Positions 1 through 6,409 of a stretch of 35,204 bases of DNA are shown in pieces. Numbering within the stretch: position 1 is the first letter of the stretch; each line of letters starts with the position of its first letter. This DNA is from an uncultured Senegalimassilia sp. (GTDB taxonomy: Bacteria; Actinomycetota; Coriobacteriia; Coriobacteriales; Eggerthellaceae). The stretch is from assembly GCA_934661765.1 (NCBI GenBank), contig CAKUJT010000015.1, positions 1-35,204 of the forward strand, read 5' to 3'. Made by a program: the position numbers and the translations under genes. A model generated the notes under the pieces. It worked only from the letters and a program-made list of their open reading frames with translations. It made no database searches and had not been told where the DNA came from.

Positions 1-71
1 AGAAGGGTTCCGCCGCCCCCGAGAACTGCCCCATCTGCGGCGCTCCCGCCAAGGTGTTCAAGCAGTTCTAA
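1..71 (+). CDS. Rubrerythrin-family protein, C-terminal end (partial)
   Basis: Only the last 22 codons are inside the window; the frame begins at base 3 and ends with TAA at 69-71. The translated tail contains Cys-Pro-Ile-Cys-Gly-Ala-Pro followed by Lys-Val-Phe-Lys-Gln-Phe. This is the second CxxCG knuckle of a rubredoxin-like iron site, as found at the end of rubrerythrins. Rubrerythrins reduce hydrogen peroxide in the cytoplasm of anaerobes. The diiron domain would lie upstream and cannot be seen, so a stand-alone rubredoxin-like protein is possible but less likely given the sequence after the knuckle. A hairpin terminator follows 20 bases after the stop. Confidence 0.75.
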   Translation, partial: KGSAAPENCPICGAPAKVFKQF

Positions 72-91
72 GCTGCAAGCAAACGAATCGC

Positions 92-118
92 AAAGGCCGC
101 CCACCAGGCGGCCTTTTT
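92..118. terminator. Bidirectional intrinsic terminator
   Basis: A 10-bp stem (92-101 with 107-116), a 5-base loop and a T run on the plus strand lie between the rubrerythrin stop and the convergent phosphodiesterase gene. The A run at the other end makes it usable for the minus-strand gene too. Confidence 0.85.
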
Positions 119-122
119 CGTT

Positions 123-647
123 CTACTTCCCCATCTCCAGCAGCACCTCGCCCTCGAGCGACTCCACGCGGGCGGCTCGTACGCGGCCCGCTTCCAGCTC
201 GACGAAGCCGACCGATGCCGGGAACCCGCCACGCGGGCGGCTGCAGCTTCCCGGGCAGATGAACAGGCTGGCCGGGTACGCGTCGCGGCCGGTGAGGATC
301 TCGGGGATGTGAGTATGCCCGTGCACGCACACTTGCGGCAGCGGGTCGCCCGGCGCGATAGCGCGCGAGCCGTTGAAGCCGATGCGCGCATCGTTGGGAT
401 AGTGCGCAACCAGGAAGCGCACGCCGTCGATAACCGGATAAGCGAACCGCGTCACGTTCTTGCCGTACTCGTCGTAGTCGTTGTTGCCCAACACCGCCGT
501 AGTGGGCGCCATGATCTGCAGCTCGCGCAAGATGCCGGGGTCGCAGATATCGCCCGCATGGATGATGTGGTTGCAATACGCCAAAGCGCCCAGCGCCGCA
601 TCGGGCAGGCGCCCATGCGTATCCGAGATCAGTCCAACCAGCTTCAT
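123..647 (-). CDS. YfcE/MJ0936-family metallophosphoesterase
   Basis: A 174-aa protein with the calcineurin-like phosphoesterase metal-binding motifs in order: Asp-Thr-His-Gly at residues 9-12, Gly-Asp-Ile-Cys-Asp near 33, Gly-Asn-Asn-Asp near 55, and Gly-His-Thr-His near 110. Length and motif spacing fit the small cytoplasmic YfcE family, which hydrolyses phosphodiesters; the physiological substrate is usually unknown. An AGGAGAAGGTG stretch just upstream of the ATG supports this start. It lies 35 bases downstream of the LuxR-type regulator gene on the same strand, so co-transcription is likely, but a functional link is not evident. Confidence 0.85.
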   Translation of the reverse strand: MKLVGLISDTHGRLPDAALGALAYCNHIIHAGDICDPGILRELQIMAPTTAVLGNNDYDEYGKNVTRFAYPVIDGVRFLVAHYPNDARIGFNGSRAIAPGDPLPQVCVHGHTHIPEILTGRDAYPASLFICPGSCSRPRGGFPASVGFVELEAGRVRAARVESLEGEVLLEMGK

Positions 648-682
648 GCAAGCATCACCTTCTCCTTTAGGCGAACAGCGTC

Positions 683-2170
683 CTACCCTTTCTCCACCAG
701 ATCGATCAGGTCTTGGTGCGAGTGGATGTCCAGCTTCGCGTATATGTGCTTGACGTGCGCTTTCACCGTGTTGCGCGACACCACCAGCTGCTCCTGGATG
801 TAGGCGCGGTCGCGGCCGCGCGCAAGCATTTGGAACACCTCGAGCTCGCGCGGGGTCAGGCTGTACTGGCTAGCCAGCGCCTGGCAGCGCTCGTCGAACG
901 TGGCTTTCGGCGCCTCGACCACCGCCGTCTCGACCGGCGTCACGCCATCGATGACCTCGCGGAAGCTGAACCGCCGCAACCCGATGAGCGCATAACCCAC
1001 GAACAGCAAGATCAGCGCAGCGGCGAACAAATCGAACAGCGGCGTGCCCATGCCGGCGAGCACGTTCGCGCGCACGCCCACCGCCGCACCCAGCGTAGAC
1101 CCCAGACCCGAGACGCCGCGGCCCCACGCGAACGCCGCCACCGCGCCGCGGCTGTTGCGCGCCGCCACCGCGATAAGCACAGCCCATGCGACCATGTCGA
1201 ACAGCGTGTTGCCCGTGGACAGCAGCAGCACCGTTGCGGTGCTCGAGCGCGGCAAGTCCATGGTCATGGCCAAAAAGCCCGCCACGATGAGCAGCACCGA
1301 CACCTGCACGAGCAGATCGGCGGGGAAGCGTTTCTCGGATAGCAGCGCCCAGACGGCTACCACGGCCACGGGCAGGATAACGAAGAACGAGGACAACGGC
1401 ACGCCGCCGACCTCGCCGAAACGCAGCGAGCAGCCGAACGCCACGCGGAACAGGAACAAGCACACGAACAGCTGGCTGGCCAGCGGCAGAAACGACGACG
1501 GGCGCGTGACCGAGAAGTCGTGCGGAGCCTCGCCGGCCTGCGTTTGCTCAAGCACCGGACGAGCGTCGCGCCACGACAAGGCCCATGCGGCGAAGGGCGC
1601 CGCAAGGAAGAACGCCATACCCGCCCACACGGGCAAAAGCCACGCGAACGCCGATGCCGCAGCCTGCGCCACGAACGCCAGCGGGATCAACACGCTGGCC
1701 TGAGCGGTGGACAGGCGCGACGCGGCAATGCCCGCAGTCAGCGCGCACCATGCGCGGCCAACCGCCAACGCGCACGACGTCAGCACCAGCAACGGCGCGC
1801 TGCCCAACCCCAGCGACAACGGAAGAGCGCAGCCCGCAACCATAAGCGCAAGGGCGCCCGCGTTCAACGCTCTCACATGCAAAAGCGCAGGTCGGAAGGT
1901 CGCCAGCAAGCCGATGGCTATGAGAACCGCCGCGTTGGCGGTGATGGATATGTCGCGCGCGTACGTGAAAATCCCATCGAAGGCCGGGAACACCGACACA
2001 TTCATGAACGACGAGACGGAAAGCACCAGCGACAGCGCGGCGAACGAGCGCCAGAACGCCGGCGTGAACAAGTCACGCACGTTAGCGCGGCCGGCTTCAG
2101 TATGCACATCGACGGCTTTCTCGCGGGCGCTCACAGCTTGGCCTTCGCCGTATGTCATCTTCTTCGTCAT
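683..2170 (-). CDS. LuxR-family transcriptional regulator with 12-TM MFS-like N-terminal half
   Basis: About 495 aa. The first 400 residues are almost entirely hydrophobic helices, roughly 12, arranged like a major-facilitator protein. The last 65 residues are a LuxR/GerE helix-turn-helix with the typical Leu-Thr-Pro-Arg-Glu-Leu-Glu-Val start, a Val-Ser-Arg-Asn-Thr-Val-Lys-Ala-His-Val recognition helix region and Ile-Tyr-Ala-Lys-Leu. This architecture is a known, strongly expanded class in Eggerthellaceae, often beside respiratory reductase operons, and is thought to sense small molecules at the membrane. The reductase operon just upstream on the same strand (2335-4678) is the natural candidate target, by position only. 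I chose the ATG at 2170; an in-frame ATG at 2179 is also possible because neither has a strong ribosome site. Confidence 0.85.
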   Translation of the reverse strand: MTKKMTYGEGQAVSAREKAVDVHTEAGRANVRDLFTPAFWRSFAALSLVLSVSSFMNVSVFPAFDGIFTYARDISITANAAVLIAIGLLATFRPALLHVRALNAGALALMVAGCALPLSLGLGSAPLLVLTSCALAVGRAWCALTAGIAASRLSTAQASVLIPLAFVAQAAASAFAWLLPVWAGMAFFLAAPFAAWALSWRDARPVLEQTQAGEAPHDFSVTRPSSFLPLASQLFVCLFLFRVAFGCSLRFGEVGGVPLSSFFVILPVAVVAVWALLSEKRFPADLLVQVSVLLIVAGFLAMTMDLPRSSTATVLLLSTGNTLFDMVAWAVLIAVAARNSRGAVAAFAWGRGVSGLGSTLGAAVGVRANVLAGMGTPLFDLFAAALILLFVGYALIGLRRFSFREVIDGVTPVETAVVEAPKATFDERCQALASQYSLTPRELEVFQMLARGRDRAYIQEQLVVSRNTVKAHVKHIYAKLDIHSHQDLIDLVEKG

Positions 2171-2281
2171 GCACCCCATTCTAGCATGCTGCGATTTGCA
2201 TTCGTTGGCAGCCGGCACCCCGTCTCACCTTGCGACAGCCCTCGTCGCCACGCGCCGACGCCGCACCCACCGACAACGGGA

Positions 2282-2313
2282 AAGCGCCGCACACCCGAGG
2301 GTGCACGGCGCTT
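2282..2313 (-). terminator. Terminator hairpin of the reductase operon
   Basis: An 8-bp outer stem (2282-2289 with 2306-2313) plus an inner CACC/GGTG stem lies 22 bases past the flavoprotein stop. On the minus strand the stem ends in CTTT, so it has a short U tract only. Confidence 0.6.
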
Positions 2314-2334
2314 CATAGGTCGCCCCGGCAGGCG

Positions 2335-4080
2335 CTACGCCTGGCCGGTTGCCGCCAGCATGCCGGCGCGGCGGCCTTCGACCATGGTGCGGCCGCAGGC
2401 CAGGCCCGTGAACAGGTTCGGGTAGCTGGTGCTGAAGAAGCCGCCCGAGCAGTCACCGGCCATGTACAGGCCGTCGATCTCGGAACCGTCGTCGCGGGTG
2501 GGATGCATGTTCGTGTTGATGCGCACGCCGTCGAGCGTGGCCAGGAACCATGCGCCCGTACGGATGCCGTAGTACGGCGGGGTCTTCAGGGCCATCAGAC
2601 GGTAGGGCTCCTTGTTGTAGTCCTCGTCCTTGCCGTTCTCCGCCATCTGGTTGTAGCGGTTGAACGTCTCCACGAAGTTGTCCACCGGGATGTTCAGCTT
2701 CTGCGCCAGCTCCTCGGGGGTGTCGGCCTTCTGCAGATAGCCCTTCTCCAGCAGCGGGTCGAAGAACATCTTAGGCATCAGGTTGATGGGCATGTTCGAC
2801 GGGCTGCCGTTGTCGAACGGGTACAGGCGGCAGCAGCCGACCTCGTTCATCTGCTTGACCTGCTCGACATAGTCGCTGTCGAAGATGTCGCAGTAGGTGT
2901 GACCGGGCTGCATGACCGTGGAGTGCAGCATGTAGTCGTACGGGCCGGACTCGTTGCAGAAACGCTTGCCGTTGAGGTTGACCTTCATGAACGGCTGCTC
3001 GCCGAACCAATACCACTCGCCCACGATGCCGTCGCCCGCCTTCTCATCAGGCTTGACAGCCGCACGGTTGAACATGCACGCGGCACCGATGGGGTCCATC
3101 TGGCCGCCGACCCACATGGCGGCCTTGATGCCGTCGCCCGTGGGATTGCCGCCGGTGCCGTTGCGGGCGATGGAGATGCGCATCTTCTGGTTCCAGGGCT
3201 GACGCGCTTTCATCATCTCCAGGTTGTTGCCGTAGCCGCCCGTCGCCAGGATGACGCCCTTGGGAGCGTTGATGCGGATGTAGTGGCGGTCGTTCACGTC
3301 GCGGGCGATGATGCCGACCACGCGGTTGTTCTCGTCCTGCTCCAGCTTGATGAGCTCGGTGGACCAGCGGAACTCGGCGCCCTTCTCCTCGGCGTACTCC
3401 TTGAGCGACACGCCGAAGTTGAAGTTCTTGTCTTCCTTGCCCTTGTCGGTCTTGTTCGGGCTATGGCCGGTCGCCCACGCCTTGTCGCGCGCGCCCTGGC
3501 CCTCCGTGCCCACGGAGCCCTCGAACTGCATGACCAGGCGACCGTCGCGCTCGACGATCTCGGTGAGCCAGTCGATCAAGGCGCCGGACTCGTTCGCCCA
3601 CACCTTCACCAGGTCGTAGTCGATGAAGCCGTTTGCGTAGCGGACGATGTCCTCCATGGCCTCCATCTTGTCGATCTTGAACTGCGGGAACTCGTCGAAC
3701 GAGGCCAGCTGCAGCTTCGAGTCGATGGCGCCGATGTCCTCGCGCGGGGCGAGCACGGTGGGGGTGCGGTCGATGCCGAGCACCTTCGCGCCGTTTTCGG
3801 CGGCGGAGATGACGGCGGGCAGGCCGGCGGTACGGCAGCCCACGACCAGCACCTCGGTGTCGATGGTCTCGGTGATGTCGCGCTCGGCGACCTCGGGAGC
3901 CTGGCCCAGCCAGCTGGGCGTGCCCGGCGTCTGGCCGGCGCTCGCGTTTACCGGCTCCTCGCCGGCGGAGACGGTGTAGCCGTTGCCGCAGCCGGTCAGC
4001 GCGCCCATGGCGGCGGCGCCGATGGCCGTGATGCCCGCGCCCTTGAGGAAGGTGCGGCGGTCGAGTCCGTTATGCTGCAT
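2335..4080 (-). CDS. Tat-exported FAD-dependent reductase (fumarate reductase/urocanate reductase/Cgr2-like)
   Basis: A 581-aa flavoprotein. Residues 7-13 (Asp-Arg-Arg-Thr-Phe-Leu-Lys) form a twin-arginine signal, followed by a hydrophobic stretch and Leu-Thr-Gly-Cys at 28-31, so it is probably a Tat-exported lipoprotein outside the membrane. A FAD_binding_2 domain spans about 75-560: a Rossmann start near 76-86, a Gly-Gly-Tyr-Gly-Asn-Asn region mid-protein, and a C-terminal Gly-Asp-Cys-Ser-Gly-Gly flavin-contact segment. Such proteins take electrons from a membrane cytochrome and reduce C=C bonds of small acceptors during anaerobic respiration. The substrate cannot be read from sequence. The second glycine of the usual GxGxxG is arginine here (Gly-Cys-Arg-Thr-Ala-Gly). 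Its start overlaps the end of the cytochrome gene by 11 bases, the order seen in cgr1-cgr2, but I do not claim it is Cgr2. Confidence 0.88.
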   Translation of the reverse strand: MQHNGLDRRTFLKGAGITAIGAAAMGALTGCGNGYTVSAGEEPVNASAGQTPGTPSWLGQAPEVAERDITETIDTEVLVVGCRTAGLPAVISAAENGAKVLGIDRTPTVLAPREDIGAIDSKLQLASFDEFPQFKIDKMEAMEDIVRYANGFIDYDLVKVWANESGALIDWLTEIVERDGRLVMQFEGSVGTEGQGARDKAWATGHSPNKTDKGKEDKNFNFGVSLKEYAEEKGAEFRWSTELIKLEQDENNRVVGIIARDVNDRHYIRINAPKGVILATGGYGNNLEMMKARQPWNQKMRISIARNGTGGNPTGDGIKAAMWVGGQMDPIGAACMFNRAAVKPDEKAGDGIVGEWYWFGEQPFMKVNLNGKRFCNESGPYDYMLHSTVMQPGHTYCDIFDSDYVEQVKQMNEVGCCRLYPFDNGSPSNMPINLMPKMFFDPLLEKGYLQKADTPEELAQKLNIPVDNFVETFNRYNQMAENGKDEDYNKEPYRLMALKTPPYYGIRTGAWFLATLDGVRINTNMHPTRDDGSEIDGLYMAGDCSGGFFSTSYPNLFTGLACGRTMVEGRRAGMLAATGQA

Positions 4081-4678
4081 TCGGGGCCTCCCATCCCTCA
4101 GGCATGTTCAGGTTGTGGCACTGGTTGCACATGAGCACGCTCTTCTCGTGAGCCTTGTGGCAGTCACCGCACTCGAGCGCCAGGTCCTGGTGGCTGCTAT
4201 GCGGGTTGAACTTCTCATCGTTGCCCTCGAAGCCCCAGGTGCTGGCGACCACGTCGTTCATGTCGTGACAACCGCTCTTGGCGCAGAACTCCTCGCTGGC
4301 CATGTCGGCGCCATCGGCCAGCTTCGTGCCGTCAGCGGTCATGGGATAGTCGTCGGCGACCCACTTCATGGCCTCGCCCACCTGCTCGGTGATCACGGGC
4401 TCATGGCAGCTCAGGCAGTTGTTGCCCGCCTCGGCGTGCGCGGTCACCAGCATACCCTGGTCGCCGCTGTAGTACGTGTCCACGTAGCTGTCCATGGGGC
4501 TGTGGCAGATGGCGTTGCAGAAGCTGGGCGTCTCGTGCCACACCCAGAAACCTGCGCCCGCCACCACGATCACCGCGGCCACGACGCCGCCGATGATCCA
4601 GCCGCGCTTGGCCTTGCGCTTCGGGGAGGGCGCTTGCGCGCCCTCGCCGGGCTGGGAGAACTTCTCGTCTTCAGCCAT
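4070..4678 (-). CDS. NapC/NrfH-like multihaem cytochrome c, membrane electron donor
   Basis: A 202-aa protein with a cytoplasmic basic N-terminus, one membrane anchor at about 27-47, and an exported haem domain. Five candidate haem attachment sites are visible: C54-C58-H59 (three residues between the cysteines), C88-C91-H92, C132-C137-H138 (four between), C170-C173-H174 and C184-C187-H188. By family it should pass electrons from menaquinol to the flavoprotein encoded next. The ATG at 4678 is preceded by AAGGAGAGG at proper spacing; the frame stays open further upstream but lacks such a site. The stop codon lies inside the downstream flavoprotein gene, indicating translational coupling. Confidence 0.88.
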   Translation of the reverse strand: MAEDEKFSQPGEGAQAPSPKRKAKRGWIIGGVVAAVIVVAGAGFWVWHETPSFCNAICHSPMDSYVDTYYSGDQGMLVTAHAEAGNNCLSCHEPVITEQVGEAMKWVADDYPMTADGTKLADGADMASEEFCAKSGCHDMNDVVASTWGFEGNDEKFNPHSSHQDLALECGDCHKAHEKSVLMCNQCHNLNMPEGWEAPNAA

Positions 4679-5047
4679 TCGTTCCTCTCCTTTTCCTTGG
4701 AACCTTCGGCAAGCCCGGCGGGTGCGACGACGCTCGAGGAAGACGTCCGCGACCGGATGGCGGTCGCATGCTGGCGAAAGCGACGCGCTGCGCCGTGCCC
4801 CACCCGCCGGACTTGCCGCGGGGCCCTCCACGGCCCCACCCAACGCGCACATCATGCGCCCGCACAAGCGCGCACGCCTAGTACCCCCGCGGGGTAAACT
4901 TCGCGTTTATCCAGATGAGAGCAGGGTAAGGAAACGCGGAAAGTCCCGCCGCGGGCATGCCGCGACGGGACTTTCGTAAGGAGGTGAGAGTTGAGAAAAG
5001 GTTCGAGGGACCAGGAGGAGCCGATCCGGAATCGCTGTTCGAACCAG
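4679..5047. other. Intergenic region upstream of the reductase operon
   Basis: 369 bases without a convincing gene. It contains the cytochrome ribosome site, a 15-base palindrome TACCCC-CGC-GGGGTA at 4882-4896 that could be an operator, a looser CGCGTTT/AAACGCG inverted repeat (4902-4908 with 4932-4938), and the hairpin at 4940-4974. No clear -10/-35 pair was found for the cytochrome. Confidence 0.5.
4940..4974 (-). terminator. Strong hairpin downstream of hsp20
   Basis: A 9-bp stem (4940-4948 with 4966-4974), one mismatch, then 5 further pairs (4950-4954 with 4960-4964) around a 5-base loop. It lies about 75 bases past the hsp20 stop. Only three T residues follow the arm, so termination is inferred from position. 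Confidence 0.5.
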
Positions 5048-5491
5048 CTAGTCGATCGAGATGGAACGCGAGGTTTCAGGCTCGGGCTTGGCGATCTTCT
5101 TCGGCACGTCGATCTGCAGAGTGCCGTTGTCGAACTTGGCCTTGATGTCGCCTTCCTCGATATCGTCGCCGACGTAGAAGGTACGGCTGCACTTGCCGCT
5201 GAAGCGCTCCTGGCGCACGTAGGTGCCCTTCTTGTCCTCGGTCTCCTGCTTGGTTTCGGCCGTGACGGTCAGGTAGCCGTCCTTCAGCTCGGCCTGCACG
5301 CCTTCCTTATCGAAGCCCGGCAGGTCGATGGTCAGCTCGAAACCGGTCTCGGTCTCACGGATGTCGGTGCGCATCAGGTTCGGCGTGGTCTTCACGCTCG
5401 GCGCCGCCATGGTGCCGAAGAAGTTGTCGAACGGGTCGGTCATAAGATCGTTGAGGAAGCGATTAGAACGAGGTACCAACATGGACATCAT
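5048..5491 (-). CDS. Hsp20/alpha-crystallin small heat-shock protein
   Basis: About 147 aa. It has a short N-terminal arm, an alpha-crystallin domain at about residues 38-140 (Phe-Glu-Leu-Thr-Ile-Asp-Leu-Pro-Gly-Phe then Asp-Gly-Tyr-Leu-Thr-Val), a second strand set ending Asn-Gly-Thr-Leu-Gln-Ile-Asp-Val-Pro, and a C-terminal Ile-Ser-Ile, the I-x-I motif that links subunits in oligomers. It is an ATP-independent cytoplasmic holdase for unfolding proteins. Start choice: GGAG sits six bases before the ATG at 5491, while the ATG at 5497 directly abuts it, so 5491 is preferred. Regulation is clear: a perfect CIRCE operator overlaps the promoter about 230 bases upstream. Confidence 0.93.
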   Translation of the reverse strand: MMSMLVPRSNRFLNDLMTDPFDNFFGTMAAPSVKTTPNLMRTDIRETETGFELTIDLPGFDKEGVQAELKDGYLTVTAETKQETEDKKGTYVRQERFSGKCSRTFYVGDDIEEGDIKAKFDNGTLQIDVPKKIAKPEPETSRSISID

Positions 5492-5697
5492 CGTCATCTC
5501 CGTTTCTTGGGGCGAAGCGCGCTGCCCGGCGCCGGCCGATCCTCGGTCGAGCACCTTGCCCGATACGCTTGCCAGGCAAGCTGCTGCGCCGCATTGCGCA
5601 ACAGCCGTCAAGCTTGCGAACGGGCCGGCAGGTTGTTCCGCCGCCGTTTCGGTTGCTTTCGTTGCGGCCCCCGTTCCGGGGACCGTTCCTTTGAACA
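5492..5697 (-). other. Long 5' leader of hsp20
   Basis: If the promoter at 5704-5732 is used, the hsp20 mRNA has a leader of about 200 nt with several short inverted repeats. I looked for a thermometer-type anti-Shine-Dalgarno (CUCCG) that could pair with the GGAG and found none. No leader peptide with a good ribosome site was seen. Confidence 0.4.
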
Positions 5698-5703
5698 GTT
5701 ATT

Positions 5704-5732
5704 GTTATAGTCCTCGCGTTAGCACTCTGCAA
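5704..5732 (-). promoter_or_regulatory. hsp20 promoter
   Basis: On the minus strand TTGCAG (5732-5727) and TATAAC (5709-5704) are separated by exactly 17 bases. The -35 lies within the CIRCE element, so HrcA binding would block polymerase. Confidence 0.75.
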
Positions 5733-5748
5733 GCGAGAGTGCTAACGC
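5716..5748. promoter_or_regulatory. CIRCE operator (HrcA site)
   Basis: TTAGCACTC at 5719-5727, nine bases, then GAGTGCTAA at 5737-5745: an exact match to the CIRCE consensus. The dyad extends perfectly three more bases each side (5716-5748). HrcA represses at this element and is released on heat or misfolding stress. hrcA itself is not in the window. Confidence 0.95.
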
Positions 5749-5928
5749 GTTACCTTCACGTCATTTTCGCGTCACGATGCGGGAACTTGGAGGTCGAGTG
5801 AGGCCGCAAACCGCACGGCGGGCGTCAGGCAGCGGCGTCGCGAACCCCGCCGCAAACGGGGCCCGGCGACGGCAAGCCGCTCGCAAGCGACACGCGCGAG
5901 CACGCGAACCCGGCGACCTGCGCCGCAT

Positions 5929-5972
5929 CTTCACGCGGCGTTCATGCTTCTTTAAGGCTTCTTTCAGGCGGC
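5929..5972 (+). promoter_or_regulatory. Four 11-bp direct repeats, PhoB/PhoP/RegX3-like response-regulator box
   Basis: Four abutting 11-mers: CTTCACGCGGC (5929), GTTCATGCTTC (5940), TTTAAGGCTTC (5951) and TTTCAGGCGGC (5962). Consensus is nTT(C/A)AnGC(G/T)(G/T)C. Tandem repeats with 11-bp period and a TTCA core are the signature of OmpR/PhoB-family boxes such as actinobacterial PHO boxes. The last repeat ends five bases before a -10 (TACTAT). There is no good -35, as expected for an activator-dependent promoter. Confidence 0.7.
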
Positions 5973-5977
5973 GCACC

Positions 5978-5983
5978 TACTAT
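5978..5983 (+). promoter_or_regulatory. -10 element of the structured RNA
   Basis: TACTAT five bases after the repeat box; predicted transcription start about 5990. The overlapping TATATG at 5981-5986 is an alternative -10. Confidence 0.5.
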
Positions 5984-5989
5984 ATGAAC

Positions 5990-6240
5990 CGTTCCTTATC
6001 CCTTCCCTTTACGGATCGCGCCCTCCCATCCGCGATCCGGCCAGGCGGAGTCTCCCACTCCCGCCCGGCACGCGGGGCGCGGGATTCCCGCCCGCACTCC
6101 GACGATTCCCAAGGCGCCGTCTTCCCATCGGCGCCGCTTCGCCGTCTCGTCTCCCATCCCGGGACGGCGAAGCCCATCGCGGGGTCTCCCTCCCCGCATC
6201 GCAGAGGACCGCCGCGGCTTCCCACCGCGGCGGTCCTGCG
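5990..6240 (+). ncRNA. Putative structured RNA: seven consecutive hairpins with TCCC at every apex
   Basis: No credible protein, but seven back-to-back stem-loops: (1) 6012-6020/6031-6039; (2) 6044-6051/6057-6065 with one bulge; (3) 6072-6083/6087-6095 with a bulge; (4) 6113-6119/6129-6135; (5) 6137-6146/6163-6172; (6) 6179-6184/6192-6197; (7) 6205-6217/6225-6237. Loops are CCCTCCCATC, CTCCC, ATT with CCC adjacent, TCTTCCCAT, TCTCCCATCC, TCTCCCT and CTTCCCA. Stems differ while the loop core repeats, which implies selection on the loop. The predicted 5' end also holds unpaired TCCCTTCCC (5999-6007). C-rich UCCC loops are known in regulatory RNAs that pair with purine-rich ribosome sites. The complementary strand would show GGGA loops, like CsrA-sponge RNAs. 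The upstream box and -10 favour the plus strand. The 3' end is unclear: hairpin 7 may end it, or it may run on into the NUDIX gene as a leader. Confidence 0.6.
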
Positions 6241-6409
6241 TTTAAGCGGGGAAACGGCCGGGCGGCCCGCCGTTCGACGCTCGCCACGCACGCGCCCCAT
6301 CCGAACCCGCCGCCCAACCAAGCCTGCGCTTCCCAACCCCGCCGCGCGTGCCGCGCGAGACCGCTGCGCTTGCGCTACCATGTCGTTAATCGACAGGAAG
6401 GAACCCCCC

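Noticed and set aside
2230..4134. A 634-codon open frame on the plus strand
   Set aside because: Antisense shadow of the flavoprotein gene; His/Val/Leu-rich without motifs.
5492..5697. ROSE or fourU RNA thermometer in the hsp20 leader
   Set aside because: No sequence complementary to the ACGGAG ribosome site was found in the leader.
5990..6240. Reading the hairpin array as a minus-strand CsrA sponge
   Set aside because: GGGA loops on that strand fit the idea, but the repeat box and -10 are on the plus strand and CsrA is not typical of these actinobacteria. Kept only as an alternative.
5777..6409. N-terminal extension of the NUDIX protein
   Set aside because: The frame is open, but it runs through the hairpin array, is Arg/Pro-rich and lacks a ribosome site; AGGAAGGA at 6395 marks the true start at 6410.
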